Counted from the stretch's first letter, positions 24,001 to 36,367 are shown. The stretch: 64,000 bases of DNA from Dromaius novaehollandiae (GCF_036370855.1 NW_026991398.1:2356001-2420000), one strand, 5' to 3'. The notes: a model not told the origin generated them from the letters alone. Program-made: numbers and translations.

Positions 24001-24495
24001 TTGGTGCTGACTCCATGAACCTCAGCTATTGCAAGGAGATTGAGCAAAATGTTCAAGTCAAAGTCAGAAGCAAATCCGAAACTGTTGTAGAGTGTTAATA
24101 GATCCCACTGAGGGTCATTAGCAACAAAGATTCATTGGGGGCTGATGAGAGCAGAAAATTGTAATCACTGATTACAGGTAGGCAAAGGAAATGTGCAGGT
24201 GGCTCTGATACCATGTTAACCCTTGGTGTGTTTTTCAAGCAAAATGTCCAAGCATGGACACTGAGAGCCTGGGAAGGGAGATCCTTTCCCCCATGTGTTT
24301 TGCATGGCTCTTCCTGGGGGCAGCGTGCAGGTTGGGATGTGCAATATTCATGCAAGAGAATGACATGAGCCCTCCTGGGCTCCCCAGGGGACAAGGGGAC
24401 AGTGAGGCCCTGGTGTCTACTCATAGGCCTCAGTGGCAGAGACAACAGCTATAGGGGACAAAGACATCAGGTCTGTCGGAGGCTTTCAGCCTGTT

Positions 24496-25031
24496 TCAGG
24501 CAGTTGGCCTTCCTTGCTGCCCAGGCACACTGCTGTCTGACTAACTTGCATACTAACTGCTATGCAAGTATAGTGTGGGAGAAAGTGTCAACAGCCTTCC
24601 TAAAGTCAAGGTACACAGTGCTTTTAACACAGAAGACCATCAGGCTGGTGAGGCATCATTTCCTCTCAGTAAATCTTTGCTGACTGTTCCCCATCACCTT
24701 CTTCTCCTTTCTATACTTAGAAATGGGATCAGAGAAGACTCGGTCCATGACACACTCCTGTCACCGTTGCTGACCTATCTGGCTTAGCTGTGCTCAGAAG
24801 TTGTCCTCCACACCCTCCAGAATCCTCTTGTACTCTTTCTACCCTGCTGTGTTGCCCTCCCAGGATATGCCGGGGAGATTAAAGTCTCCCCATAGGAACT
24901 GGGGTCTGTGATCCACAGACTGCCTCAGGTTGCCTAATGTTGCTTTTGTAGTTCTGCAACAGCTTGTGCATCTCCCCTTCCTCTTGTTTTGTGGCCCAGG
25001 CTTTGTGCATTTGTGTATATTTGGGCTGCAG
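24496..25031 (-). mobile_element. CR1 LINE remnant, left IR1 arm
   Basis: Minus-strand CR1 pieces. The endonuclease motif WGDFNLPGISWEGN lies near 24,868-24,905, and the ORF2 start region near 25,010-25,030. It then jumps directly to the RT region near 24,760. Compared with the right arm (42,170-43,690), about 0.96-0.98 kb of the middle is missing here. Non-functional. Confidence 0.82.
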
Positions 25032-26230
25032 GATCTCAGCTGTGGCACCAGGGCTGAGCACAGCATTGTTGCTGTGAAACCTGTTCCCAGGAGCAAAGGA
25101 CACCATGTATGCAAAGGCCAAAGTTCAGCACAGAGACCTGCTGATGTAGATAGTAGATGGCGATACAATGATAATATGAGGCACCCACTGAGGGAGCAAA
25201 CCCTGCAGTACCCAAGGCCAGAGAGAAACAGAGCTGGGCCATGCAGCCATGGCAGGAGAGGTGTTTGGTGCCTGAGCTGAGCCTGTAGCATCTGTGCCCA
25301 AGGTGACTTTGCAGCACCTTGGGGCCTGTGACAGAGGTGACTGGATGTCCAGGAAGGACAAGGTGCCCCTGAGAAAGTCCCTGGGCCTGAACAGCCTGCG
25401 ATCCAGCCATGCTGTGGCTGAATCATTAGCACGGTCCCCGTTCCTATCATTGGGAATGAGAAAAGGCTTTGGGAGAGGAAAACGAGCAGGTGTATGAATG
25501 GAGACCTTGGTGTGATGTGCCTTCCTGCTGGACACCCCATGCTTTGGACAGCCCCGCAGGCCTCTTGTCATTGCATTAATTCAAGTGCCTGCCCTAAACT
25601 ACACGAGGTATTTGCAGGGTGGAGATCTGCATATCTTTCAGCTTCAGAGTGAGGGGAGCTCATGCAGTAGTAGACATCAAGTGTCATTTCAGATGGCCAA
25701 GAAGATTCTCCACCTGGCCCTAGCTGATGCTCCACAAGGATGGGGGTCTCCTAGCTGCTCCATCACAGCAAGGGACACTCGCACACATGTTGGACCACCT
25801 CTGGCACCTCAAGTGTCCAAAAGTGTGTGTGTGTCTGTATACAACTGGCGCCCCCCCCCCACTTCATCTCCATTGATCACAGTGGGAGCTTGGACAAGGA
25901 GATTGCCTGCAGACACCCATGTTATGCACCACAAAACCTGGGCAAGGGGAATCCCACCTCCTGTGAGTTTGTGGAGTGCACAGGAGGCTGAATGCCAGTC
26001 CATGCCAAGGGGCTTCTCAGTGGGCATTAGATGTATCGATTTCTTCCTCTAAATCAGTCCCTGAAGCACAAGTCAATTAACTGGCTTCTCGTCTTTTGCA
26101 GGTGTCCTGTCTTCTTATGAGATGGGAGCAGGATCTTCTAGAGTGAGACATTTCCACCTCTCTCAGATAACCATCCTCTGGTGAGACCAACTGCAATCCT
26201 GAAATCAGTCTCTCTTCGCTGTTTAGGGAG

Positions 26231-26281
26231 GGACCATCGGTGATTATTTTAGTGTCCTTCAGTGGACATTTCCCTTGGGTG
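26231..26281 (+). promoter_or_regulatory. Candidate OR promoter element, unit B
   Basis: Plus strand: GGACCATCGGTGATTATTTT, then a spacer, then ATTTCCCTTGGGTGA. TTCCCTTGGG is the best Olf/EBF-like match (two inverted half-sites) of the four copies. It lies about 2.4 kb upstream of the OR-B start codon and in the same order as in the other units. Confidence 0.38.
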
Positions 26282-28628
26282 ACCCTGCTGCCTTTCAGGA
26301 ACTGTCAACCCTGGAGCCCCAGCAACATCTCGAGGATGCACAGGGCACAGAACAAGTCACGACTTCAGCTGGGCCTCTGCTCCTGGGCTGGGCCTGTCTC
26401 CTGGGACTGCAGGAGCCCATGGCAACCTGGCAGGCGCTGCAGAGAGACAGCTCTGTCCAGGAGCAGCTCCTCTTAAAGGAGCAGCAAGACTCAGGGTGCT
26501 GCCTGCAGGCACCAGGATGAGAGAAGCGACTCAGAAGCTAAAGACAGTCAGGAGCAGGAGGACAGCTGAGTGTTCACTGTGAGAAGAAATCTCCACCGCC
26601 CTTGACACAGTAAGTCTCTGGCTGCAGGGCAATGCTGCTGTGGTTCCTGGCGGGTTCTTCTGCAGCTGGCACCTTCCATAGCTGAGAGGGTCTGTCAGGA
26701 TGACTCTGCATCAGGGCAGGTTCCTTCTCCTGTTGAGAGGGTGCTGCATGGGTCAGGGCTGCTCTCAGCTCCAGATCACCCCCAGCACATTTTCTGAAGG
26801 GGACTTCTCCAGAGGAAGGTATATGCTGGTCATACCTGCAAAGGGCAGAGCTTTCCTTCCTGAGTCTGTGCTTAATCTCCCCATCCTTTGACAGGGCTGG
26901 AATGGAAACAGAGTTGTTTAGTTCAGACAAGTAACTGTGACTCCTGAACTCTTTCACAGAGAGATCAAAAGGTCTGCAAGGAACCTCAGCAAATCCCCTC
27001 AGCCACCCCTCTGCCTATGAGCAGCACCACCATAATCTTTATTAGCCTCCTCAGGGTTGGTCTGAGCTGCTCCTTAGCACCTGCAAACCTGAAGGTATCT
27101 GCCCCTGGGACAGTGCCAGGCAGCAGCAGGATGATGCATGAAAGAGAGGAAACTTCTCACAGGAAAGGCTGTGGGAGGGTGGATGTGGGCAATTCCCTGA
27201 CAGCTTCTGCAATGCAGATGCCTTCCCCTGAGCCAGCCCCTGTGTCCCCTCTGCCACCCTGCAGAGCCTCTGCCCTCAAGGCCACAGCATCCAGGGCATG
27301 AGCCACCTCCTTTGCAGTCAAGGCTCCAGGAGAGCAGATGTGCGTCTCTCCTGTACGTGCCCATTTCACCACTGCCTGACAGAGGGGCTGAGAGCAAAAC
27401 CTCCTCTGCAGGGGGATGTGCACAGCTGAGTAAGATGCGGGCTTTCCTGCGTGCCCATCTGGAGGTGTTTGCATGGGAGGGAGGGGTCCAAGACCCCTCC
27501 TAGCCTGTGGGTCTTTGGGCCATGCAGTCTGTAGGGCTGGGGAATGCGCCAAGTCTCCCTAAGGAGACATCCCCTTTTGGACAATGCAACAGAAACACTT
27601 TTGCCCCTCAGGATTCTCTCGTAATGGAAAAAGCCAAGGATTTCTATCCCTTCAATAGATGTGCCCCATGTGTGGTGAGAAACTGTCCCACCACCCCAGT
27701 CCAAATACATGCTGCTGTTTGCTATCTCCATGCACCCAGTGTGGCAGATCATCTGGTGAGAGCTAAGGAACTGAAGTTACAGGTGAGTTTCAGATATGAA
27801 AAATCCGTTTTGTTCTGGAGTCATACTTGTGGTTTGGCTGTGTATCAGGACTACACTTGTGTGCACACCCCGAGCACTTTGGTCATTAGCTCCTTGCCTG
27901 GCCCGAGAATTTCCTGGCCAGTCATCTGCACAAATGGACAGGTTTTCATGAGAGGATGGACCAGCTTGAAGCTAGATGATTGACTGGACCTAGACAATTA
28001 AATAGTTATGGCAGCCCTGCAGGTGGGAATTTCTGAAGGTTCTAGAAATCCGCCCCATGGCAAATCCTGCTGTGTCTAGTCCAATTTGTATGCCGAAATG
28101 TGTTGATAAATATCCTGGGTGGAGTGTCCCAAAGTGTCCTTGCTGCAACAGTGATCTGATTGTGCATAGCTAAGACATTTGTAAAGAGTCAAATACAAAG
28201 TGTTCCTGCAGTAATTGTCACATACTATGCAGTTAAGGTGTATCAAGAGCAATGAATTATGCATGTGCTGGGTGGTCATGTGGGTCCCCAGCCAACTGGA
28301 TTAGACCTAAACTAACCAGGGTTTCAGGAGTCTCACCTAATCCCGCTGACAGCACTGCAAGGACACTTTGTCACTGCACAATGACGGACCATCCTGTTTT
28401 GATTCTGAGTGTGTGTGTAACAAGCAGGGCTGACTCCTCTGGAGCCCATGGACAGAGGACCCTGCTCCTTATGGCAGATTCAGAAAGCACAGACCAAAGC
28501 ACAAGTAGAGGAGGTGAAGGAAGGTTCTCCTAGTGAGGAGAAAGGACATGTGGGCAGTTGCTTAGAGAAACGGTGTGGGTTTTGTTCAAAGTCAGTCCTA
28601 ACTTGTCAATATCTTCTCCTCCCTGCAC

Positions 28629-28630
28629 AG
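28629..28630 (+). promoter_or_regulatory. Candidate splice acceptor before OR-B coding exon
   Basis: The tract TATCTTCTCCTCCCTGCACAG is a strong-looking acceptor 24 bases before the OR-B ATG. The frame stays open upstream of it to a Met at 28,448, but that 69-codon extension lacks any OR or signal-peptide feature and is better explained as intron. Confidence 0.6.
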
Positions 28631-28654
28631 TCCCCCACAGCCCAGAGGAAGCAA

Positions 28655-29590
28655 ATGTTCAACAGCAGCTCGCTTAATGAGTTCCTCCTCCTGGGGTTCG
28701 CGGACACACGGGAGCTGCAGCTCTTGCACTTCTCCCTCTTCCTGGGCTTCTACCTGGCTGCCCTCCTGGGCAATGGCCTCATCATCACAGCCATAGCCTG
28801 CGACCGTCACCTCCGCACCCCCATGTACTTCTTCCTCTTCAACCTCTCCCTCCTCGACCTTGGCACCATTTCCACCACTGTCCCCAAATCCATGGTCAAT
28901 TCTCTGTGGGACACCAGGGCCATTTCCTACTTGGGATGTGCTGCCCAGGTCTTCTTGCTGCTCTTCTTGTTTGGAGGAGAGTATTCTCTCCTCACTGTCA
29001 TGGCCTACGACCGCTTTGTTGCCATCTGCAGACCCCTGCACTACGGGACCATCATGGGCAGCAGAGCTTGTGTCCAAATGGCAGCAGCTGCCTGGGCCAG
29101 TAGTTTTCCCTATGCTGTGCTACACACTGGGAACACATTTTCAATACCACTCTGCCAAGGCAACACAGTGGAGCAGTTCTTCTGTGAAATCCCCCAGATC
29201 CTCAAGCTCTCCTGCTCAGACTCCTACCTCAGGGAACTGGGGCTTCTTGCGGTTGGTGCCTGTTTAGTCCTTGGGTGTTTCGTTTTCATTGTGGTGTCCT
29301 ACGTGCAGATCTTCACTGCTGTGCTGAGGATCCCCTCTGAGCAGGGCCGGCACAAAGCCTTTTCCATGTGCCTCCCACACCTGGCCGTGGTCTCCCTGTT
29401 TGTCAGCACTGCACTGTTTGCCTACCTGAAGCCCCCTTCCCTCTCCTCCCCAGCTGTGGATCTGGTGGTGGCTGTTCTGTACTCGGTGGTGCCTCCAGCA
29501 GTGAACCCCCTCATCTACAGCATGAGGAACAAGGAGCTCAAGGAGGCCTTGAGGAAACTGATCCAATGGGTCCAATGTCAGCACCAATAA
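28655..29590 (+). CDS. Olfactory receptor, OR14 / gamma-c type (OR-B)
   Basis: Intact 311-residue class II odorant receptor. Seen: NSS glycosylation site at 3-5, LLGNG in TM1, PMYFFL, MAYDRFVAIC, KAFSMC, and the C-terminal NPLIYSMRNKELKEALRKL signature. The start is the Met of MFNSSSLNEF, equivalent to the starts of the other three genes; the longer frame from 28,448 crosses the splice acceptor. It lies in the left IR1 arm and is the inverted twin of OR-C, pointing toward it. The two proteins differ at about 12 positions, clustered in TM2 and TM5, although flanks are almost identical. It has GluGlnPhePhe where the three paralogs have Asp at that position. It ends with the normal TAA at 29,588-29,590, the codon that is mutated in OR-C. 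Confidence 0.95.
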   Translation: MFNSSSLNEFLLLGFADTRELQLLHFSLFLGFYLAALLGNGLIITAIACDRHLRTPMYFFLFNLSLLDLGTISTTVPKSMVNSLWDTRAISYLGCAAQVFLLLFLFGGEYSLLTVMAYDRFVAICRPLHYGTIMGSRACVQMAAAAWASSFPYAVLHTGNTFSIPLCQGNTVEQFFCEIPQILKLSCSDSYLRELGLLAVGACLVLGCFVFIVVSYVQIFTAVLRIPSEQGRHKAFSMCLPHLAVVSLFVSTALFAYLKPPSLSSPAVDLVVAVLYSVVPPAVNPLIYSMRNKELKEALRKLIQWVQCQHQ

Positions 29591-30410
29591 CCATCCCATG
29601 TGCATCACCTCATCACTCCCAGGGTATCTGTGGTCACGGCTATAGGTTGTTCATTTCTTTCTCTTTTCCATGTTATATTCATTTTAAAAGGAAAATACTT
29701 AGCTTCATCCTGCTTCTCCTCAAGAATCTCTCATCTAAATCTGACCCAGAGACCCTGTTGAAGCAGGAAGCCAGGCTTCTCCCTTCATCAGCAGAGGTGG
29801 GGGAACCTCAGAGCCTCCTAGTCTGAGCTCCCTCAGATGCCCTCAGGGCAATGAGGAGAGTTTCCCTTTCCAGTGTCTCTTTCGGCACTGACACCCAGGG
29901 ACCTCAAGGGGTCAGTCAGGCTTGTATAAGTATAGACGGGATGAGACCATAGGTCCCGTGTCCTTTAGGAGAGCTCAGCTCCCCTGCCAGAGTCAGGGTG
30001 TGATCTCACACCCGTCTCCTGTGAGGGTGGCAGCTGGCTGTCACCATGGGCTGGTCCCTTCCCTCTCCAGTGCGTCAATGTTCACAGCAGAGCAGGAGGG
30101 GAGGGGAGGAGAGTCTGGATGCAGCCTGTGGGGACAGACCATTTTCCTCTCAGGACCGTCCCCCCACTGCCACAGCAGGCATTTCCTTGCTGCAGCCTTT
30201 GCATGGGGGCTGCAGCTTTCTGGGAGACACATCCACCAACAGCAGCAGGACTTTCTCTTTTCAGGGCTTTCCTCCTCATTTCCACCCTGTCCTGCTGTGC
30301 TCTCATGTGTGTATATGGCCTCAGTGCTCTTGTAACCTGGTGCTTCCTTGTGCATTTCTGTGAGCTCAGGCATCACCAGGCCATGGGCACCCTTATGCCA
30401 GATCTGGATT

Positions 30411-30472
30411 GAAAATATGAAAAATAACATTTTTATGTTATATGAAAATATGAAAATAACATTTCCATGTGA
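30411..30472 (+). repeat. AT-rich tandem duplication with short hairpin
   Basis: GAAAATATGAAA(A)ATAACATTT occurs twice with a spacing of about 32 bases. Between them ATAACAT and ATGTTAT form a 7-base stem with a TTTT loop (30,424-30,441). The mirrored copy is at about 36,306-36,367. Confidence 0.8.
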
Positions 30473-32237
30473 CCTGCCTGAAGTCCAGCCTTTCTTCAGA
30501 AGATGGAGTCAAAAATATGCTCAAGGCAATGCACCACCAAGGGATCCAGTCTTCTGCTTGTGAACTCCATGGGAGCCAGGGGATGAGCTCAGAGTCCCCA
30601 GTAATCTGTTAGGGACTGAGGGTTGGATTCAGGGCTCATCTCTCAGTGACCAGTACCAGTGGAGATGGTGAATGGTGTCTGAATTACCTTCCCAGGGCTG
30701 TCTCACAGGTGACAGTGCTGATGACAGATGCCCAACCTTCTGGAGGGGAATCTCCAGGAGATCCTCAGGAGAGCTCAGGGGATCTCCAGGGTCAGCGTGT
30801 ACCTGGGGGAGGGCAGTGAGTGGGGCCTCACAAAGTGAAGGATGGTCCACAGTGGAGTGACCAGAAGGTAGAGCACTAAATCCAGGTATGCATGGGAAAA
30901 CGAGGGCTCTGCAATCCCTGGAGAAGCAGTGGGGACCCAGGAGTCCCAGGGAAGGGGCCCTGGAGAGTGATTCCTGCACCCTCAGTGAAACACCACAGGC
31001 TGGAGCTAGTGCCCACCCAAACACATCTCCTGCCATTACAAGTGCCCTGGGGTCACTCTGAGCACCATCCATGAGCACAGAGCTGTGTCAGCAGTGTCAG
31101 TGGTGGTGATCCCTGTCCAGCTGGGTCTGCTTCCTGCCCCAACAGCTCAGCCAGTGTGGAATAACCCCGTAGCCTCACAGCCTGCTCGCCCTGCAGAGCA
31201 GCACCACCAGCAAGGGGCCCTGCAGGGAGCACAGGGCAGGGGTGCAGGAACAGCCAGGCCAGCATGGACACAGTGACCTGGGGAAAGGCTCTCTGGGGAG
31301 CAGGGATGTCCCAGCAGAAAAGCAGGGCAGCATTCAGAGATAGGAAACGAGAAGGAGAAGCAGGTTTCCCTGTGCACCAGCTTGGGGCAGGCTGCTCTGT
31401 CCCTGGGGCAGCAGGAGCTGCCGGAGGGGCTGCAGGGCCAGGGCTCTCGTGCTGTGCTGGGCAGCGGGGTGGGCATGGAGGGGCTGCAGGCAGAGAGGGA
31501 GGGGGATCTGCTGGGCACAAGAGCAGGGGAGACAAAGAGTGACTGGACTCATTGCGGGGCCTCATCCCCTTGCCAGGGAGCTGCTCCCCTTGTCCTTGGG
31601 CTGTGCCTGAACTACACTGTGGACATGTCTGTGCCCGGCCCTACACCTCTTGGGTCCTGACCAGATCCTGTCCCCATCCTGCTGACCTGACTCCCCATCT
31701 CTGCCTCGGACCTGTGTCCGACTATGGTCAGGAAAGCCTTGGCAAGGGAAGCTGGGACCCAAGCAGATCCCAGAGAAGGTTGTAAGTAAAAACATTGGCC
31801 GTGCAGGCACAGCAGCAACTCTTGCCTGACAGCCCACTTAAAGGAGCAAGGAGTGCTTTGGATTTGGACCCCCCCCCCTACCTGGGTGACGCTGCACATG
31901 GAGTCTTAACTAGATGAAAAAGTGAGAGCAGCCACTTGGGGTGTGCTTTTTAATGTGTAGTTACGAAAGCAGCTGTTTCTGTATCACAGCTTGAGTGTTT
32001 AAGCACCACCTGTGAACAGGTTCCTGCTACAGAGCACTGGAGTGCTGGGAGCAGCAAGAGCTGGGCTGCTGCGTGTGGGAAGGGGAGCTGGGAGCCCAGG
32101 GTGCCGGCAAGGGAGGCAGGGCAGTGACCCACCAACGAGAGGTGCCGTCCCACTGTGCCTGGACAAGAGGAGTGGAGCAGGTTTGGGGATGGTAACTGGG
32201 GTCAGGTGCAGTTCAGAGATCACAGACAAGAGCGTAG

Positions 32238-32325
32238 GGCTCTAAGCAGCCCTGCTGTGTGTGGGAGGTTGGACTGGAGACCTCCGGGGGTCTGATCCCA
32301 CCAAAAATCCTTTGCAACTCCATGA
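32238..32325 (+). mobile_element. CR1 3'-end fragment
   Basis: The stretch GGGAGGTTGGACTGGAGACC followed by CCGGGGGTCTGATCCCACC resembles the CR1 3' untranslated end. The homologous copy at 50,945-51,018 keeps the more typical form CTGGAGGTCCCTTCCCACCT. Confidence 0.6.
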
Positions 32326-33959
32326 ATGGAAAGACCCCAGGCACAGAGACAAGCTCTGCCTTTCCCATGGGCTGCACTGCCGGCAGGCGAGGGCAGAGCC
32401 CTTGGCCAGCCCCACGCTCCCTCGTCCTCCTCTGCCTCTGAGCGGGACAGGGCCTGTGTCCAGGAGAGGGACCCGCTCATGGCCCCACCGCAGGCTGCTC
32501 CCTGCAAAGGCTGAAATCCCAACATTCCCAGCATGGAGCTCATGTCGAAGGAGCATCTGGAGCCCAGCCAGCCTCAGCAGCCTCGGGCCTACGTGGTCCA
32601 GCTGCGGGGCCCTGAGCAGGGCTGCTCACCCTGCCCCACTGCCCTCCATGCTCCCCATCCCCCTATGCCTTTCCCACCCCCGGCCTTTGCAGTTGCATGA
32701 GCCTGGGTCTGCCCACTTGCCTTCACCACTGTCATGGCTGCACTGGAAGACCATGAGAATCCCATGCTTCCACCCTTGAGCTGGCATCCACCCCAAACCT
32801 GGAGCCTGGCTGGCCTGAAAGGCATCCAGTGCCCCGGCCATGCAGCTAAGGGCAGGAGTCTTCATCCCAATTTCCCTGCTCCTTTCCTGCTCCCGACACC
32901 ACTGCTGCTGTGCCCATGTCAAACCCTCCTGCTGCCAGACTGTCCCAGTGTCCAAGGCAGCTCCAGCTCCCTCCAGGGCTGCGCTGGAGCCTTTCAGGAG
33001 CAGGCTGAGGTGGGGCTGGCACTGCCAGGGTGGGTTGGGAGAGGGCAGCTTCCCTCTGCCACGCTGTGGCTGCGGCTGGGGCTGGGGCTGGGCACAGCAT
33101 TTCCCTGGGGAGCTCCCTGAGGAGTCGCTCCGGGGGATCCTCCACCTCTGCCCTGGCAGCAGCACCAGTGCTCAGGGTGCTGGGGTGGAAGTGCACAGAG
33201 GGTGGAAGGGGCACGGGCTGCCCAGGGGGAGCATCGAGACCTTGTCCATGCATGCAGGGATGGAGTGAGGAAAGTCGGAGCTTGCTTGCAGTGGCCACCA
33301 GAGACCTCAGACATGGAAAGGGCTGGGGTATTATTAAATGACTCCTAAATGATCCCCCAGAGTCTGGGAGGTCCAAGTGCCCAGCCCCCACCCAGCCCAG
33401 GCTGTGCCCAACGTTGGTATTAGCCGACAGCCATGATCCAGGATCTGCTGGGGTCTGGTGCAGAGGAGAGCCCATGCAAGGCTGGTCTTTTCCCCTCCAT
33501 CGGGATACGGAGACCTGCAGGAGGATGGAGCTGGCCATGGACCACCCCACAGCTGGGTGAGCAGCCAGTGCTGGAAAGGGGTGATGTGAGGGGCTGCTCT
33601 GGGACGATGGCCCTGGGGCAGCTTCCCCACTGTGTCCATGCAACACAGGGAACAACCTGGGCTCTTCTCTCCTGCACCCGCCATGTCCTGCTGCCTTTCC
33701 CAGCAGACCTGCATTTGCCTGCAAGCACATGGCTGTGTGCTCCCACACTGCCGTTCACACGCAGTAGCTGCCTGCTGGCATTTGTCCTCTCCCGGGCCCT
33801 TTCCAGACCAGACCAGCCCCTCCCCAGCTCTCCCCACCTCCCCTGCCCTCTCCGCAGCTGCGGGGGGGCAGAGAGGGGTGTCAGCCTCCCCATCAGCCCC
33901 ACACCTGGGGGCCAGCAATGGCACAAGGAAATGGAGGCCAGGCACTCCATGTCTCCACT

Positions 33960-34998
33960 GCTCTCATGACCAGAGATCCTTAACCCTGGCTGCCTGCAGC
34001 CCCTGTGGGCAGCCCCTCTCCCCAGGACAGCACCAGAGTCCTGGCCCCGGGGCTCCTCAGGCAGCTCCAGTGACAGGGCAGCCTGCCCGGAGCTGACACA
34101 CATGGAAACAGGTTTTCATTTATTCCTCCCCACAAGCACACAATTGCTCCTTTGCTCTTCTCTGGAGACGTCCCTGCTCCCCAGAGAGCCTTTCTTTGGG
34201 TCAGTGTGTCCGTGCTGGCCTGATCGGCCATTCCTGCACCCCTGTCCTGGGCTCCCTGCAGGGCCCTGGGCTGGCAGTGCTGCTCTGCAGGGCAAGCAGA
34301 TGTGCAGTGGTCCTGGGTGACTCCTCACTGGCCATCCTGGTGAGGGCAGACCCAGCTGGACCAGCATCATTGCACCTGACAAGCCCTCCCCAGGGTCTGT
34401 AGCTGTAGAGGGTCCTTGGAGCAATCACAGGCCATTTCCAATGGTTCAGGGGTGTCCTTAGACCCAGTCCACTCCCTCTCCTGAGACTGCAGAGCCCTGA
34501 TTTGGTGCATTCCCTGGTTTGGCCCTTTACTTTGTGTGACTCCACTTGGTTTGGGGAGTCTCCACTGACTGCCCATCCCAGGCACATGCTGCCCCTGGAG
34601 ATGTCCTGTGCTCTCCATCCAGGTGGCTCCATATTCCCTTCCAGAAGGATGGGCATCTCTCACCAGCCCTCTGATATGTGGGACAGTCCCCAGCAGAGAC
34701 CTCTTGACCACTCACCCTCTCCAGGGGCACTGGGCACCCACAAGTGACAGCTGAATCCAGCCCCCATTCCCGCACACATCACCCAAAAAGCTCATCCCCC
34801 TTTGCCTATGGAAATCACAGGCACAGCAACAGGGCCTTTTGGGGTGCAATTCCCTGAGCGCATTCTTGGCTCCAGCTTGGGAAGGAGACCCCATCGTTCA
34901 GGCACAGGACTAAGAAGATCCACTTTTATTGCAGAGATACTACTTGGGAGGCCAGCTCTGACACAGTGAAGGGCATATTTACAGAAGGCCTCTGGGTC
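33960..34998 (-). other. Orphan OR 3'-flank copy without an OR exon
   Basis: Matches the 3' flanks of OR-A (4.9-5.72 kb) and OR-D (51.9-52.8 kb), including GGGCACTGGGCACCCACAAG, the poly(A)-type AATAAA (34,925-34,930, minus) and the downstream GGCCTCTGGGTCAGAC. Homology stops at about 34,998, just where the palindrome arm begins, so the expected OR exon has been replaced by the arm. Confidence 0.7.
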
Positions 34999-36305
34999 AG
35001 ACCCATGGGTCTGCTTGGGTCCCAGCTTCCCTTGCCAAGGCTTTCCTGACCATAGTCAGACACAGGTCTGAGGCAGAGATGGGGAGTTGGGTCAGCAGGA
35101 TGGGGACAGGGTCAGGTCAGGACCCAAGAGGTGCAGGGCCGGGCACAGACATGTCCACAGTGTAGTTCAGGCACAGCCCAAGGACAAGGGGAGCAGCTCC
35201 CTGGCAAGGGGATGAGGCCCCGCAATGAGTCCAGTCACTCTTTGTCTCCCCTGCTCTTGTGCCCAGCAGATCCCCCTCCCTGTCTGCCTGCAGCCCCCCC
35301 ATGCCCACCCCACTGCCCAGCACAGCACCAGAGCCCTGGCCCTGCAGCCCCTCCAGCAGCTCCTGCTGCCCCACGGACAGAGCAGCCTGTCCCGAGCTGG
35401 TGCACAGGGAAACCTGCTTCTCCTTCTCATTTCCTCTCTCTGAATGCTGCCCTGCTTTTCCGCTGGGACATTGCTGCTCCCCAGAGGGTCTTTCCCCAGG
35501 TCAGTGTGTCCGTGCTGGCCTGGCTGTTCCTGCACCCCTGCCCTGTGCTCCCTACAGGGCCCCTTGCTGGTGGTGCTGCTCTGCAGGGCGAGTGGGCTGT
35601 GAGGCCACAGGGTTATTCCACACTGGCTGTGCTGTCTGGGGCAGGAAGCAGACCCAGCTGGACAGGGATCACCACCACTGACACTGCTGACACAGCTCTG
35701 TGCTCATGGATGGTGCTCAGAGTGACCCCAGGGCACTTGTAATGGCAGGAGATGTGTTTGGGTGGGCACCAGCTCCAGCCTGTGGTGTTTCACTGAGGGT
35801 GCAGGAATCACTCTCCAGGGCCCCTGCCCTGGGACTCCTGGGTCCCCACTGCCTCTCCTGCAATTGCAGAGCCCTCGTTTCCCCATGCATACCTGGATTT
35901 AGTGCTCTACCTTCTGGTCACTCCACTGTGGACCATCCCTCACTTTGTGAGGCCCCACTCACTGCCCTCCCCCAGGTACACGCTGACCCTGGAGATCCCC
36001 TGAGCTCTCCTGAGGATCTCCTGGAGATTCCCCTCCAGAAGGTTGGGCATCTGTCATCAGCACTGTCACCCGTGAGACAGCCCTGGGCAGGCAATTCAGA
36101 CACCATTCACCATCTCCACTGGCACTGGTCACTGGCAGATGAGCCCTGAATCCAACCCTCAGTCCCTAACAGATTACTGGGGACTCTGAGCTCATCCCCT
36201 GGCTCCCATGGAGTTCACAAGCAGAACACTGGATCCCTTGGTGGTGCATTGCCTTGAGCATATTTTTGACTCCATCTTCTGAAGAAAGGCTGGACTTCAG
36301 GCAGG

Positions 36306-36367
36306 TCACATGGAAATGTTATTTTCATATTTTCATATAACATAAAAATGTTATTTTTCATATTTTC
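36306..36367 (-). repeat. AT-rich tandem duplication, right arm copy
   Basis: Mirror image of 30,411-30,472, with the hairpin ATAACAT / ATGTTAT at 36,337-36,354. Retained in both arms with little change. Confidence 0.8.

Larger units (their letters stand above)
18230..31767 (+). repeat. Left arm of large inverted repeat IR1 (carries OR-B)
   Basis: Inverted partner of 35,010-49,400. From 26.6 to 31.77 kb the coordinate sum with the other arm stays at 66,777-66,778, so there is almost no net indel over 5 kb around the OR. Further out the sum shifts to about 67,028, 67,201 and 68,186, reflecting indels. A 120-base stretch (28,441-28,560 against 38,218-38,337) shows no difference; other stretches differ by roughly 3-7 percent by eye. 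The inner end is AAGCAGA at 31,761-31,767. Bases 18,840-20,540 lack a partner. Noncoding parts of the arm not listed separately show nothing further that I recognise. Confidence 0.88.
31768..35009. other. Spacer of inverted repeat IR1
   Basis: Non-palindromic centre between the arms. It is not unrelated filler: 32.24-32.6 kb matches 50.94-51.25 kb, and 33.96-35.0 kb matches the 3' flanks of OR-A and OR-D. About 32.7-33.9 kb has no partner in this window. A long minus-strand frame (300 codons, 32,846-33,748) has no recognisable domain and overlaps other long frames in GC-rich DNA, so no gene is called. Confidence 0.75.

Noticed and set aside
27507..27983. 158-codon frame kept in both palindrome arms (27,507-27,983 and 38,795-39,271)
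   Set aside because: No recognisable domain and no copy in units A or D. Arms are so similar that shared openness is not evidence of selection.
28448..28654. 69-codon in-frame extension upstream of OR-B (and its mirror upstream of OR-C)
   Set aside because: A strong splice acceptor lies inside it just before the usual OR start, the extension has no signal or membrane feature, and OR-A and OR-D lack it. Its presence in both arms follows from recent duplication.
32846..33748. 300-codon minus-strand frame in the palindrome spacer
   Set aside because: GC-driven; overlaps equally long frames on the other strand; no motif recognised.
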